Positions 51,686 to 61,129 of a stretch of 64,000 nt of DNA are shown here, piece by piece. Position 1 is the stretch's first letter. The number at the start of each line of letters is the position of its first letter. The stretch lies in assembly GCA_963717635.1 (NCBI GenBank), contig OY970347.1, forward strand, positions 1,798,001-1,862,000. Reading direction: 5' to 3'. The notes under the pieces were generated by a model. It did not search any database and was not told the origin of the DNA. It saw only the letters and a program-made list of their open reading frames with translations. A program made the position numbers and the translations under genes. The DNA is from JALZKA01 sp963717635 (GTDB taxonomy: Bacteria; Actinomycetota; Thermoleophilia; Solirubrobacterales; 70-9).

Positions 51686-52867
51686 ATGTCAACCGTTTTC
51701 GTCGCAACGCGTGCGATGACTGGCTCGACTCCGCGCGTTGCGGTAATCGGAGCCGGTGTGGTGGGGTCGGCGGTTGGCCTCGCCCTCGCCCGCCGCGGCG
51801 CGGCGGTCACGCTGCTCGAGGCAGAGCGTGAGCCGGGCCTGGCCGCCAGCGGCACGAACTCCGGGATCCTCCATACCGGATTCGATTCGGTGCCCGGCGA
51901 GCTCGAGACGGACCTCATCCTGCGCGCCGCCGAACTTCGTGACCCCGTCCTGGAAACGCTCGGCATCCCGATCCTTCGCTGCGGCGCCGAGATGCGCCCT
52001 TCCACCGTGCCGGAGCGAAGGGCGGTTACGGCGCTCGCGCGAAACGCCGCCCGAAACGGCGTTCGGACATCGCTCTCGGAGGATGGCACGTTGAGCGTCC
52101 CGGACGAAGCGGTCACCGATCCCGTCCGCTTCACGCTCGCCCTCGCATCAGCGGCAGAGCGCCACGGGGCCGAATTGCGAACCAGGTTCGCGGTGGTGGG
52201 AATCCAGGCCGCCGCCGATCGGCTGACGTTGACGAACGCCACCGGTGACGAGCTCCAGTGCTCCGCGGCGGTGAATTGTGCGGGGCTCGGGGCCGCCCGG
52301 GTGGCGCGTCTCGCCGGCGACGACTCGTTCGACGTCTTTCCGCGCAAGGGCGAGTTCCTGGTCTTCGACCCGGGCGACCGGCCGCTGCAGCACATCCTGC
52401 TCCCGGTCCCGACCAAGCGCACCAAGGGCGTCCTGGTCTTTCCCACGATCGACGGCAAGCTGGTCGCCGGCCCGACCGCGATCGACGGTGAGGATCCCGA
52501 GGACTGGGCGGTCCGGCCGGGCGCCAGCGAAGAGATCATCGACAAGGCGCGCGCGGTCTACCCCGGGCTGGACTCCGCCCGGCCGGTGTTCGCGTACGCC
52601 GGCCTGCGGCCCGCCGGGCGCGGCTCGAACTACGTGATCGGCGCCTCGCCCGCGTGCGGCCGCCTGATCAACGTCGCGGCGATCCGCTCGACGGGTCTCA
52701 CGGCGTCGCTCGGAATCGCCGAGTACGTCAGCGACCTAGTCGAGTCGACTGGCTTCGACCTGGGGCCGGAGGAGGAACTGCGGCCGGGCGGCGCACCCGA
52801 TCCCGGCGCTCCGTGGTGGCGCCGGACGGCGGCCCACCGCGCCCAATCGGGAGACTACGAGGGGTGA
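51686..52867 (+). CDS. GlpA/LhgO-like FAD-dependent oxidoreductase
   Basis: 393 residues (ATG 51686; 51668 and 51716 are alternatives). FAD Rossmann motif AVIGAGVVGSAVGLALARRG, then NSGILHTGFDSVPGELE as in GlpA/L-2-hydroxyglutarate oxidase-like enzymes, and the C-terminal FAYAGLRPAGRGSNYVIG. It should oxidise a 2-hydroxy acid or glycerol-3-phosphate-like substrate. Its stop overlaps the kinase GTG by 4 bases, which suggests that the kinase makes its substrate. Confidence 0.82.
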   Translation: MSTVFVATRAMTGSTPRVAVIGAGVVGSAVGLALARRGAAVTLLEAEREPGLAASGTNSGILHTGFDSVPGELETDLILRAAELRDPVLETLGIPILRCGAEMRPSTVPERRAVTALARNAARNGVRTSLSEDGTLSVPDEAVTDPVRFTLALASAAERHGAELRTRFAVVGIQAAADRLTLTNATGDELQCSAAVNCAGLGAARVARLAGDDSFDVFPRKGEFLVFDPGDRPLQHILLPVPTKRTKGVLVFPTIDGKLVAGPTAIDGEDPEDWAVRPGASEEIIDKARAVYPGLDSARPVFAYAGLRPAGRGSNYVIGASPACGRLINVAAIRSTGLTASLGIAEYVSDLVESTGFDLGPEEELRPGGAPDPGAPWWRRTAAHRAQSGDYEG

Positions 52868-54312
52868 CCCTGCTGCTCGGGATCGACGAGGGAACGTCAG
52901 CCGTCAAGGCGATCGTCTACGACGCCGACCTGCGCGCGATCTCCGAGGGCAGGCGGGAGAAGGCGCTCTCGCATCCGCAGCCTGGCTGGGTCGAGCAGGA
53001 TCCGGAGGAGGTGCTCGCGGCCGTCGTGGGAGCCGTCGGCGACGCGCTCGCCGGCGCCGACGGTGAGATCACGGCTTGCGGCCTCGACCACCAGGGCGAA
53101 TCAGTGCTCGCCTGGGACGCCGAGAGCGGACAGCCGCTGACCCAGATCGTGACTTGGCAGGACAAGCGCTCGCAGGAGATCATCGACCGCCTCGAGCGCG
53201 ACGGCGGCGCGGAGGCCGTCCGCGAGCGCAGCGGCATGCCGTTGGATCCCTACTTCTCGGCCGGCAAGCTCGCGTGGCTGCTGGAGAACGACGACGGCGT
53301 CGCCCGCGCCCGCGACGCCGGGAGCCTGCGCCTCGGGACCGTCGATTCCTTTCTGTGCGCGCGACTCGGCGCGGGCTTTGCGACCGATCCGTCGACCGCA
53401 TCGCGAACCCAACTCGGCGCACCCGAGTGGGATCCCGAGTTGCTGGACGCATTCGGCGTGCCGGTCGGCGTCCTGCCCGAGATCGCCGATACCGCCGGAG
53501 ACCTCGGCACCCTCAGCCATTCCGACTGGCCCGTGGAACTGCCGCTCCACGCCCGGTGCGTTGACCAGCAGGCCGCGCTGGCCGGCGCCGGGTGTGTCTT
53601 GCCCGGACTTGCAAAGGCGACCTACGGCACCGGGGTCTTCCTGCTCGCCCACGCTGGAGACGAGCGCCCGGCTCCGGCCGGCGGGCTCGTTCCAACCGTC
53701 GCCTGGCGGATCGGCGACCGGGTCGAATGGGCCCTTGACGGGGGTGTGTTCACCGCCGGCGCTCTGCTGGAGTGGCTGACGCGCGACCTTGGTCTCGCCG
53801 CCGACCCCGCCGAGCTGGCTTCGGCCGCGGCCGAAGCCGAGGACGCCAAGGGCGTCCGCCTGCTCCCGGCTCTGGCCGGAATCGGGGCTCCATGGTGGCG
53901 CCCCGACGCGCGTGCCGTCATCTCCGGCCTGACGCCCGGGGCAGGCGTCCCCCATATCGCCCGAGCCGCCCTGGAAGGAATCGCGTGGCGCGTGGCCGAC
54001 GTGCTCGCGGCCGTCCGGGAAACCGTTGAGGTGGAGGCGCTGCGGGTCGACGGCGGCTTGACCAGAAGCGACCTCCTGCTCCAACTCCAGGCGGATTCCG
54101 CCGGCGTCGTGGTCCAGCGCGGCGCGGTGGACGCCACGGCTGCCGGCGCCGCCGCCCTGGCCGCCGTCGGAGCCGGCGTCTACGACTCGGTCGGCGAGAT
54201 CGGCGAGCGAATCCCCGCCGGCCCGCCAGTCGAGCCCGCCCGAGGCGCCGAGTGGCGCCGGCGCGAGCATGCCGAGTGGAAGCGCTTCGTCGAGCGCGCA
54301 GCCGGACTCTGA
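52864..54312 (+). CDS. FGGY-family carbohydrate kinase (glycerol kinase-like)
   Basis: 482 residues. ATP site LLLGIDEGTSAVKAIVYD, substrate-domain QDKRSQEIIDRLE, catalytic Asp in ARCVDQQAALAGAG region, then KATYGTGVFLL and the C-terminal DGGLTRSDLLLQLQAD. A glycerol kinase or closely related polyol/sugar kinase. With the GlpA-like oxidase it forms an oxidation pathway after phosphorylation. Convergent with the GntR gene. Confidence 0.85.
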   Translation: MTLLLGIDEGTSAVKAIVYDADLRAISEGRREKALSHPQPGWVEQDPEEVLAAVVGAVGDALAGADGEITACGLDHQGESVLAWDAESGQPLTQIVTWQDKRSQEIIDRLERDGGAEAVRERSGMPLDPYFSAGKLAWLLENDDGVARARDAGSLRLGTVDSFLCARLGAGFATDPSTASRTQLGAPEWDPELLDAFGVPVGVLPEIADTAGDLGTLSHSDWPVELPLHARCVDQQAALAGAGCVLPGLAKATYGTGVFLLAHAGDERPAPAGGLVPTVAWRIGDRVEWALDGGVFTAGALLEWLTRDLGLAADPAELASAAAEAEDAKGVRLLPALAGIGAPWWRPDARAVISGLTPGAGVPHIARAALEGIAWRVADVLAAVRETVEVEALRVDGGLTRSDLLLQLQADSAGVVVQRGAVDATAAGAAALAAVGAGVYDSVGEIGERIPAGPPVEPARGAEWRRREHAEWKRFVERAAGL

Positions 54313-54320
54313 AGCTCGAG

Positions 54321-55037
54321 TTAGGCCGAGCGCGGGAGCAGGCCGGCCAGGATGTGCTCGGTTCCCTCGATGTGCTCGCGCATCAGGCCGACGGCGCGGG
54401 TCGCATCGCCGCGGCGGAGCAGTCGCACCAGCGCGTCGTGCTGCGCGTTCGAGTGGGTCAGGACCTGCTCGGGATGGGCGATCAGCGCGATCAGGTCGCT
54501 CATCGAACCCTGGACCTCGGTCATCTCGGTCACCAACCGGGGCGAGCGCGCCGCTTCGGCGACGCCGATGTGGAAGCGGATGTCGGCGAGGCGGTACTCC
54601 GAGAAGTCCGCCGCCTCGGTCATCTTCTCGACCAGCTCGTCGAGCTTTGTGAGGTCGGCCGCTTGCGCCCGCTCGCAGGCTAGGATCGTCGCCCCCGTCT
54701 CGATCGCGACGCGGTGCTCGAGCACCGACCAGGCGCCCTGGCTGAGCGGCTCGGTCTCCTGCTCGGCCAGCGGGGGCGCCTCGGCGACGAACGTTCCCCC
54801 GCCCCGCCCCCGATGGGCGATCAGATGGCCCGACTGGGTCAGCGTCGTCAGCGCCTCGCGGAGGGTCGAGCGCGAGATCCGCAGCTCGCCGGCCAACTCG
54901 CGCTCGGGCGGCAGCTGGCTGCCCGGCGCCAGCAGGCCGAGCCGGATCGCGGTCCCGAGCCGCTCGACCGTCTCCTCGAAGGTCGTCGGCGGCCGCACCG
55001 GCTGAAAGACCGCTTCGAGAGCCGCGTCGCGCGCCAT
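54321..55037 (-). CDS. GntR-family regulator, FadR/FCD subfamily
   Basis: 238 residues. Winged helix at 20-85 (GLLAPGSQLPPERELAGELR then SRSTLREALTTLTQSGHLI) and an all-helical FCD domain with metal-ligand pattern RFHIGVAEAARS and HSNAQHDALVRLLRRGD, EHIEGTEH. Ligands are usually carboxylates. It probably controls the divergent permease and oxidase/kinase genes nearby. TACGGT is 6 nt before ATG. Confidence 0.9.
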   Translation of the reverse strand: MARDAALEAVFQPVRPPTTFEETVERLGTAIRLGLLAPGSQLPPERELAGELRISRSTLREALTTLTQSGHLIAHRGRGGGTFVAEAPPLAEQETEPLSQGAWSVLEHRVAIETGATILACERAQAADLTKLDELVEKMTEAADFSEYRLADIRFHIGVAEAARSPRLVTEMTEVQGSMSDLIALIAHPEQVLTHSNAQHDALVRLLRRGDATRAVGLMREHIEGTEHILAGLLPRSA

Positions 55038-55043
55038 CGGTCA

Positions 55044-55049
55044 ACCGTA
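55044..55049 (-). promoter_or_regulatory. -10 element of the GntR regulator
   Basis: TACGGT on the minus strand, 6 nt before ATG 55037; leaderless mRNA inferred. Confidence 0.5.
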
Positions 55050-55080
55050 GCGCCCGCGTTGCAGCCGGGAGCCGCCCTGG

Positions 55081-56724
55081 CTAGCGCCGCCGCTTGAGCT
55101 CGTACGAGCCCGCGTCGCAGCGGTTGCGCTGCGGGCGCTTGACCCCCCGCTGGTCGCGGCCCGGGCAGCCCCGCCGTCGGGCGGCGTTGACGGCGTCGCT
55201 TGACGGCTTGAGCGCATGAGTCTTCGTCGGGCCGCCGTTCCGCGCGAGCCGCCGCAGCTTCGCCGCGGCGTTCACCTGGTCGCTCCCTGCTGTCAACTGG
55301 CAAGAGTTGTCGTCCTCGACGCTGCCGCCGAGGGAGAGCCAGACCAAAGCGCCGATGAAGCAATTGTCGCCGCCGGCGGTCACCGGGGGGGCCGAGTTGC
55401 GCGCAATCAGAGCGCCGCGGAGGGTCACGTACGGCGGCTGCGGGTCCGTCGGAGTGGGGTTGGTGCTGTCCTCGAAGATCGCGCCCGCCGAGGTGGTCGC
55501 TCTGTTGCGGGCGATCGTGCTGAACGTGAGCGTCACCTTCGCAAAGTCCAAAAGCGCGATCGCACCACCCCGATCGGCACGGTTGCCGCTCAGAGTGGTG
55601 TTGGCGAGCCCAAGCGAGGTCTCTTGGTTCACGAAGATCCCGCCGCCCATGGTGGGAGAGAAATTCCGGCTGATCGTGGATCGGCTGACCGCAATGACGG
55701 GCTCGCCCTGGGCGTAGATGCCACCGCCCCGGCTGAAGTTCGGACCGAACCCGTTGTCGACCGTCTTGTTGCTGTCGATCGTGGAGCGGCTGACGGAAAG
55801 GCGTGCCTCGTTCTGGACGTAGACCCCGCCCCCCGCGCTCTCGCCGGTGTTCCGCGCGATCGTCGAACGGCCGATCGAGAGAATCGCGTCGTTCTGGACG
55901 TAGACTCCGCCACCGTACTGGGCGCGGTTCCGGGTGACCGTCGAGCGCCCGATGGCCATCGGTGAGGGGCTCTGGTCGTAGACGCCGCCTCCACTCACCT
56001 GGGCCTCGTTGCCTGCGATCTTCGTCCGGTTGATCGTCACGCGCCCCCCGTTGCTGTTGTAGATGCCTCCCGCGGAGCTGTTGGAATCGTTCCCGACGAC
56101 CTTGGAGCGCTTGAGGGTCGCGCTGGCGTCGTCCTGATTGTTGATGCCGCCACCGACGGCGTCAGCGAAGTTGCTGGTGATCACGCTCCGGAGGACGGTG
56201 AGCCGACCGTTGCCCGAATTGTTGACTCCTCCCCCCACCAACGCGCTGCCTTGGCGGACCGCCGCGCGGCTGAGCGAGAGCGTCCCGGCGTTCGCGATCA
56301 CCCCGCCAACGGGCGCGGCCCCGTTGCGCATGGTCAGTTCGCGAATGCTCGCGCGGGCACCCTCGAGGACCTGAAGAACGCTGTCGATATCGTTGCCGTC
56401 GATCGCCGTCCTGCCTGCGCCCTTGGCGACGATCGTGAGTCGCCCCGACCCGGCGAGCACGTCAAGGTCGCCCGCGATCGCGTCGTCGTCGATGCCCACC
56501 TGCGTCAGCTGGTATGTCCTCGCCTTGAGCACGATCTTGTCCGCGCTCCCGGTCGAGTTGGCGCGGCGCACGGCCTCGCGCAGAGAGCAGTCGCCGGGCG
56601 TGCAGGCGCCCGGGACGGGATCGCCGGTCTTCGTGACGTTCAACGTCGCAGCCGAGGCGCTGGCGCTCACCACGAGGACGGCCAATGCCGTCGCGATCCC
56701 TGCGCACGTCTTGAGCCCCCGCAC
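55081..56724 (-). CDS. Secreted right-handed beta-helix protein (CSLREA domain)
   Basis: 547 residues. Signal peptide (AGIATALAVLVVSASASA, about 7-24), then CTPGDCSLREAVRRAN (the CSLREA motif) and about twelve repeats of the form GGGVYVQNDAxLSIGRSTIA with GG-(V/I)-(Y/N) turns, building a parallel beta-helix (about 90-470). The C-terminus (NAARRRGCPGRDQRGVKRP, then CDAGSYE) is the usual choice-of-anchor end of such proteins. It is probably a surface or secreted structural/adhesive protein. TAGATT is 7 nt before its GTG. Confidence 0.8.
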   Translation of the reverse strand: MRGLKTCAGIATALAVLVVSASASAATLNVTKTGDPVPGACTPGDCSLREAVRRANSTGSADKIVLKARTYQLTQVGIDDDAIAGDLDVLAGSGRLTIVAKGAGRTAIDGNDIDSVLQVLEGARASIRELTMRNGAAPVGGVIANAGTLSLSRAAVRQGSALVGGGVNNSGNGRLTVLRSVITSNFADAVGGGINNQDDASATLKRSKVVGNDSNSSAGGIYNSNGGRVTINRTKIAGNEAQVSGGGVYDQSPSPMAIGRSTVTRNRAQYGGGVYVQNDAILSIGRSTIARNTGESAGGGVYVQNEARLSVSRSTIDSNKTVDNGFGPNFSRGGGIYAQGEPVIAVSRSTISRNFSPTMGGGIFVNQETSLGLANTTLSGNRADRGGAIALLDFAKVTLTFSTIARNRATTSAGAIFEDSTNPTPTDPQPPYVTLRGALIARNSAPPVTAGGDNCFIGALVWLSLGGSVEDDNSCQLTAGSDQVNAAAKLRRLARNGGPTKTHALKPSSDAVNAARRRGCPGRDQRGVKRPQRNRCDAGSYELKRRR

Positions 56725-56731
56725 AGCGCGG

Positions 56732-56737
56732 AATCTA
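56732..56737 (-). promoter_or_regulatory. -10 element of the beta-helix gene
   Basis: TAGATT on the minus strand, 7 nt before GTG 56724; leaderless mRNA inferred. Confidence 0.5.
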
Positions 56738-56770
56738 ACCTGCTGCGTCCGGTCTGTCAACGCCAGGGCG

Positions 56771-56858
56771 AACCGGATTAGCGCGACTTTGGACAACCGG
56801 ATAACGCCGGTCCCCTCCCGGCCCACTAACCTGCCTGCCCACTCGTCCAACCGGAAAC
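56771..56858. repeat. Three AACCGGA direct repeats upstream of glnN
   Basis: AACCGGATTA (56771), AACCGGATAA (56795) and AACCGGAAAC (56849) lie in the 200-bp region between the divergent beta-helix and glnN genes. A TAACCT -10-like word (56827-56832) sits between copies two and three. They may be binding sites for a nitrogen or surface-gene regulator; they do not fit the canonical GlnR box closely. Confidence 0.4.
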
Positions 56859-56924
56859 CAAACCGCGGTCCGAGCGCGCCCCGCGGGCGCGTTCGGCGCT
56901 TGTCCAGGAGGCCTGAACCAAGAG

Positions 56925-59066
56925 ATGACGAGGATCCGTCAGAAGAACGTCACCGCCGCCCAGTGGAGCCCGAACGGCGAGGCGCTCGGCACGCTCGACC
57001 TGTCGAAGGTCGACGCCTACCCGTTCGCCGCCAACGTCTTCTCGCCCCAGGTCCAGCAGGAGCGGCTCTCGCGCGACGCGCACCGCAAGCTCCAGGCCGT
57101 GCTCGAGACGGGCGAGGCGCTCGATCCCGAGCTCGCCGACGAGATCGCGGAAGCGATGAAGGAGTGGGCGCTCGAGAAGGGGGCCACCCATTTCACCCAT
57201 ATGTTCCAGCCGCTGACCGGCCTCACGGCCGAGAAGCACGACTCGTTCTTCGACCCGGCCCCGGACGGCACCTCGATCGCCAAGTTCAAGGGCACCGAAT
57301 TGATCCAGGGCGAGCCCGACGCATCGTCATTCCCGACCGGCGGCGTGCGTGCCACGTTCGAGGCCCGCGGCTACACGGCGTGGGACCCGACGAGCCCGGC
57401 GTTCATCCTCGAGAACCCGAACGGCGCGCTGCTCTGCATCCCGACCGCATTCGCCTCGTGGACCGGCGAGGCCCTGGACATGAAGATCCCGCTGTTGCGC
57501 TCGATGGACGCGCTCTCGCGATCCGCGATCCGCGCCCTGCGCCTGCTTGGCGACGACAAGGCGCAGCGGGTGTTCACGACGGTTGGGGCCGAGCAGGAGT
57601 ACTTCCTGATCGACGAGCAGTACTACTTCGAGCGCCCCGACCTGGTCACCACCGGCCGCACGCTGTTCGGTGCCAAGCCGCCGAAGGGCCACGAGCTCGA
57701 CGACCACTACTTCGGCTCGATCCCCGAGCGGATCCTCGCCTGCATGCTGGAGTCAGAGACGGAGATGGCGAAGCTCGGCATCCCGGTCAAGACCCGCCAC
57801 AACGAGGTCGCCCCGAACCAATACGAGATTGCGCCGGTGTTCGAGAACTCGAACGTCGGCTCGGATCACCAGCAGCTGACGATGCAGGTGATGCAGTCCG
57901 TCGCCCGTCGCTACGGCCTGGTCTGCCTGCTCCACGAGAAGCCGTTCGCCGGCGTCAACGGGTCGGGCAAGCACAACAACTGGTCGATGGGCACCGACAC
58001 GGGCCACAACCTGATGGAGCCCGGCGACACGCCGGCGGACAACACCAACTTCCTGTTCTTCTGCGCGGCCGTGATCCAGGCGGTCAACAAGCACCAGGGG
58101 CTGTTGCGGGCCTCGGTCGCCTCGATCGGCCAGGACCACCGCCTGGGCGCCAACGAGGCGCCGCCGGCGATCATCTCGATCTTCCTCGGCGCCGAGCTCG
58201 AGAAGGTGTTCGAGGCGATCGCGTCGGGCGAGGGCGACCCGCATACGCCCGGCTCGTTCCTCGAGCTGGGAGCGTCCGTCCTGCCACCACTGCCAATGCA
58301 CGGCGGCGACCGCAACCGCACGTCGCCGTTCGCGTTCACCGGCAACAAGTTCGAGTTCCGGGCCGTCGGGTCGAGCGCATCGCTCTCGTTCCCGAACACG
58401 GTCCTGAACACGATCGTCGCCGAGGCGATCGACGGACTCGCCGATCAACTCGAAGCCAAGGGGAACGGGGACGTTCCCGCGGCGGTCGCCGAGATCGTCG
58501 GACGGTCGTATTCCGAGAACAAGGCCGTCTGCTTCGGCGGCGACAACTACTCGGAGGCCTGGCACACCGAGGCCTCACGTCGCGGGCTCAAGAACCTGCG
58601 CACCACGCCCGACGCGCTGCCCGAGGTCGTTTCCGGACCGACGATCGAGGCGTTCGGCAAGTACAGCGTGCTGTCCGAGCGCGAGCTGGAATCGCGCTAC
58701 GAGGTGTGGCTCGAGCAGTACGTGATCAACGCGAACATCGAGGCCGAGACCACCGAGGCGATCGCCCGGACGCAGCTCCTGCCGGCCGCGCTCCGCTACC
58801 TGGCGCTGATTGACGAGTCGGGAATGGGTGAGGTCGCGAACGACGTCAAGCCGCTCGTGACCGAGCTGAACGGCGCGATCGCGGAGCTCGACAAGGCCAA
58901 CCAGTACCCCGATGGAGTCGAGGGCCTGGAGCTGGCCGAGTACGCCCGCGACCACCAGCTCGCCGCGATGGGCAAGGTCCGCGAGGCCGCCGACAGGCTC
59001 GAGAAGGTCGTCGCCGACGACCTCTGGCCGCTGCCGAAGTACGCCGAGATTCTGTTCATCAAGTAG
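56925..59066 (+). CDS. glnN: Type III glutamine synthetase
   Basis: 713 residues, the size of GSIII. Hallmarks: [70 protein letters not shown] and [18 protein letters not shown]. It makes glutamine from glutamate, ammonia and ATP. ATG 56925 follows AAGAG; GGAGG is further upstream. Monocistronic, with a leader of about 85 nt if TAACCT is the -10. A separate GS-like ligase lies 7 kb away. Confidence 0.94.
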   Translation: MTRIRQKNVTAAQWSPNGEALGTLDLSKVDAYPFAANVFSPQVQQERLSRDAHRKLQAVLETGEALDPELADEIAEAMKEWALEKGATHFTHMFQPLTGLTAEKHDSFFDPAPDGTSIAKFKGTELIQGEPDASSFPTGGVRATFEARGYTAWDPTSPAFILENPNGALLCIPTAFASWTGEALDMKIPLLRSMDALSRSAIRALRLLGDDKAQRVFTTVGAEQEYFLIDEQYYFERPDLVTTGRTLFGAKPPKGHELDDHYFGSIPERILACMLESETEMAKLGIPVKTRHNEVAPNQYEIAPVFENSNVGSDHQQLTMQVMQSVARRYGLVCLLHEKPFAGVNGSGKHNNWSMGTDTGHNLMEPGDTPADNTNFLFFCAAVIQAVNKHQGLLRASVASIGQDHRLGANEAPPAIISIFLGAELEKVFEAIASGEGDPHTPGSFLELGASVLPPLPMHGGDRNRTSPFAFTGNKFEFRAVGSSASLSFPNTVLNTIVAEAIDGLADQLEAKGNGDVPAAVAEIVGRSYSENKAVCFGGDNYSEAWHTEASRRGLKNLRTTPDALPEVVSGPTIEAFGKYSVLSERELESRYEVWLEQYVINANIEAETTEAIARTQLLPAALRYLALIDESGMGEVANDVKPLVTELNGAIAELDKANQYPDGVEGLELAEYARDHQLAAMGKVREAADRLEKVVADDLWPLPKYAEILFIK

Positions 59067-59130
59067 CGCCCCGTCGCATTGCGCCGCGCTGGGCGGCCCG
59101 AGCCTTGCCACCGACGACCGTCCCGCGACC

Positions 59131-59230
59131 CGTTCGCGATCGAGCATCCACCGCGTGTTCGATGTCGAACACGCGCGAGATCGTGCGCCGCGTTCGCGAT
59201 CGAGCATCCACTGAGTGTTCGATGTCGAAC
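59131..59230. repeat. Two 40-bp repeats with palindrome, 60-bp period
   Basis: 59131-59170 and 59191-59230 match at 38 of 40 positions, separated by 20 bp. Each ends in GTTCGATGTCGAAC, a perfect dyad extended to GTGTTCGA-TG-TCGAACAC in the first copy, and begins with CGTTCGCGATCGAGC. They fill the gap between convergent glnN and S15 genes. Possible tandem operator, REP-like element or remnants; not a CRISPR. Confidence 0.7.
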
Positions 59231-59292
59231 GCGGTGGCGTGGGTGGGGACTTTGCGCCTCGGCCCGCCGACGGCATGCGACAGCGGTAGCTC

Positions 59293-61110
59293 CTAGCGGA
59301 CCGGCAGGGCCGCGCGCAGGCGGCGGACCTCGATCTCGAAGGTTCCGTTCGAGGGGCGCGCGGACGGTGCGTCGTTCCCGAGCAGCTCGAGCTCGGCGGC
59401 GTGCCCACGTCGAAACCGCCAGGAGCCTGGATGAAGTTGCCACGCGTTGGCGCCCTGGCGCGGGCGGTAGGTCCCGCGCGCCACGAGGCGCTGCTTGCCG
59501 CCCGGCGCCACGTCCCACAGCCGGCCATCGAGCTGCGGGACGCCGGGCGCAGCTCCGCCCAGGTCCAGGCTCGCCCGCAGTCGCGGCGCGCCGATCAGCG
59601 TGAACGGCCGGGCGCCCGCAGCCTTCAGCGTGTAGCGCGCGGTGCCGGCGGCCGGCGAGCTTGTGGTCTCCACGCAACTGTCGCCGCCTCCGGTGACCGG
59701 GTCGATCGCGAGGCCGACCTGCGGGTCGCCGCCCGTGGACGACACCTGATCCGGTCCGCCGAACCGCCGGCGCACCACCCTGCCGCTGAGCGCGCGAAAC
59801 GAGCGGGCATGAAACGGGCCGCGAGGCGCCGCCGTCCGCGGACAGGTCTGGATGTAGGCGGTCGCCCCGCGGGCCGCACGCCTGCGGCCGAGCAGGTGTT
59901 CGCCGAACCAGCGGCGGATCGCCCGCACGAGCCGCCTGCGCTCGGACGGCTTGTTCGCCGCGCGCTGGTGGCCGAAGTCGCCGAGGAACAACGAGAGCGG
60001 CGCTCGCGGAAAGCGCGCCCGGGTGCGGTTCGCAACGCGCAGTACCTCGTCGACGGGGAACAGGTCGTCCGTGAAGCCGGAGGCGAGGAACAGCGGCGCC
60101 GGCGCCCGGTTCGCCGGCAGGTAGTAGGCGGAGTGATAGTTCGCCAGGGTCGCGACGGTCGCCCGGGCGGCGGCGTCCGTGTAGGGCTCGCCGACATCGG
60201 TGCGGGCGACCCACGACGCTACGTCCGCTTCGGGGTCGAGCAGGGGCGGGGCCAGGAAGCCCATCGGCCGGCCTGGGATGAACGGTTCGCCGATCGGCTG
60301 GCCCGGACCTGTCGCGAACTGGGCCGCCGCGAAGATCGCGTTCACGAAGCTCGTCTTGACGACGCCGACCGGTTCGGTCGCACGCCGGCGCCCGGCCACG
60401 CGCGTCGCCGAGACGCGGCCGTTCGGCGCCGCCGCCGAGATCAGGTCGCTCCACGGGATCACCGGGGCCGAGGCTGCCAGGCGCAGGCGGGTTCCCTCGC
60501 CGGTTCGCCACCCGACGACGTCGCCGTCCGGCAGCATCACCCGGTCCCGCAGCATTCCAAGCATCAGCGACTGGCCGCCGCCGTAGGAATCGCCGGTGAC
60601 GCCGATCCGCTTCGGATCCGCGTAGCGCCCATCGACGAGGCGCCCGATCAACTCCTGCGTATCGCGCCCCTCGTAGCGGACGTCGGCGAGGTGGAGGTAG
60701 CCGTCGGCGCAGGCGATCGGGCTCGCCAGCCGTGCCTCCGGCATTCCGCACGACCCCCACAGGCCACGCGCTGTGTAGGTCAGGACGGCGTAGCCGCGCC
60801 GTGCCCAGGTGAACGCGTTGCCCGTGTAAGCCTGCGAAGCCGGGTCGAGGTACTCGTGCTTCGAATTGCCGAAGCCGTGGATCAGGGCGACCAGCGGCAG
60901 CCGCCGCGCGTTCTTCGATGGCAGCGTCACGGTGGTGTCGAGCGGCACCCCGTCCCAGGTCTCGACCAGGCCCGAGCACTGATAGAGGCCGTCAACCGGC
61001 GCGCAGTCCTCGAGGTCAAGCGGCCCCGCGCCCGCGGCCGGCGTCGCGAGCCCGAGCGCAAGGCCGAGGCCCAAGGTCAGGCCGAGTAGGCGGATTCGGG
61101 CGCGTAGCAC
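59293..61110 (-). CDS. Secreted CocE/S15-type alpha/beta hydrolase (X-Pro peptidase family)
   Basis: 605 residues with a signal peptide (LLGLTLGLGLALGLATPAAG, about 8-27). Catalytic elements: oxyanion region LIHGFGNSKHEYLDPASQ, nucleophile GVTGDSYGGGQSLML (Ser about 175), acid in SGFTDDLFPVDE, His in GDFGHQRAANK; the C-terminal jelly-roll domain (about 440-605) completes the S15/CocE layout. An exported peptidase or acyl-hydrolase; peptide or ester substrate cannot be told. Confidence 0.85.
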   Translation of the reverse strand: MLRARIRLLGLTLGLGLALGLATPAAGAGPLDLEDCAPVDGLYQCSGLVETWDGVPLDTTVTLPSKNARRLPLVALIHGFGNSKHEYLDPASQAYTGNAFTWARRGYAVLTYTARGLWGSCGMPEARLASPIACADGYLHLADVRYEGRDTQELIGRLVDGRYADPKRIGVTGDSYGGGQSLMLGMLRDRVMLPDGDVVGWRTGEGTRLRLAASAPVIPWSDLISAAAPNGRVSATRVAGRRRATEPVGVVKTSFVNAIFAAAQFATGPGQPIGEPFIPGRPMGFLAPPLLDPEADVASWVARTDVGEPYTDAAARATVATLANYHSAYYLPANRAPAPLFLASGFTDDLFPVDEVLRVANRTRARFPRAPLSLFLGDFGHQRAANKPSERRRLVRAIRRWFGEHLLGRRRAARGATAYIQTCPRTAAPRGPFHARSFRALSGRVVRRRFGGPDQVSSTGGDPQVGLAIDPVTGGGDSCVETTSSPAAGTARYTLKAAGARPFTLIGAPRLRASLDLGGAAPGVPQLDGRLWDVAPGGKQRLVARGTYRPRQGANAWQLHPGSWRFRRGHAAELELLGNDAPSARPSNGTFEIEVRRLRAALPVR

Positions 61111-61129
61111 TACCCGATCATGATCTAGC

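Noticed and set aside
59131..59230. Mini CRISPR array
   Set aside because: Only two repeats with a 20-bp gap, imperfect, and no cas genes.
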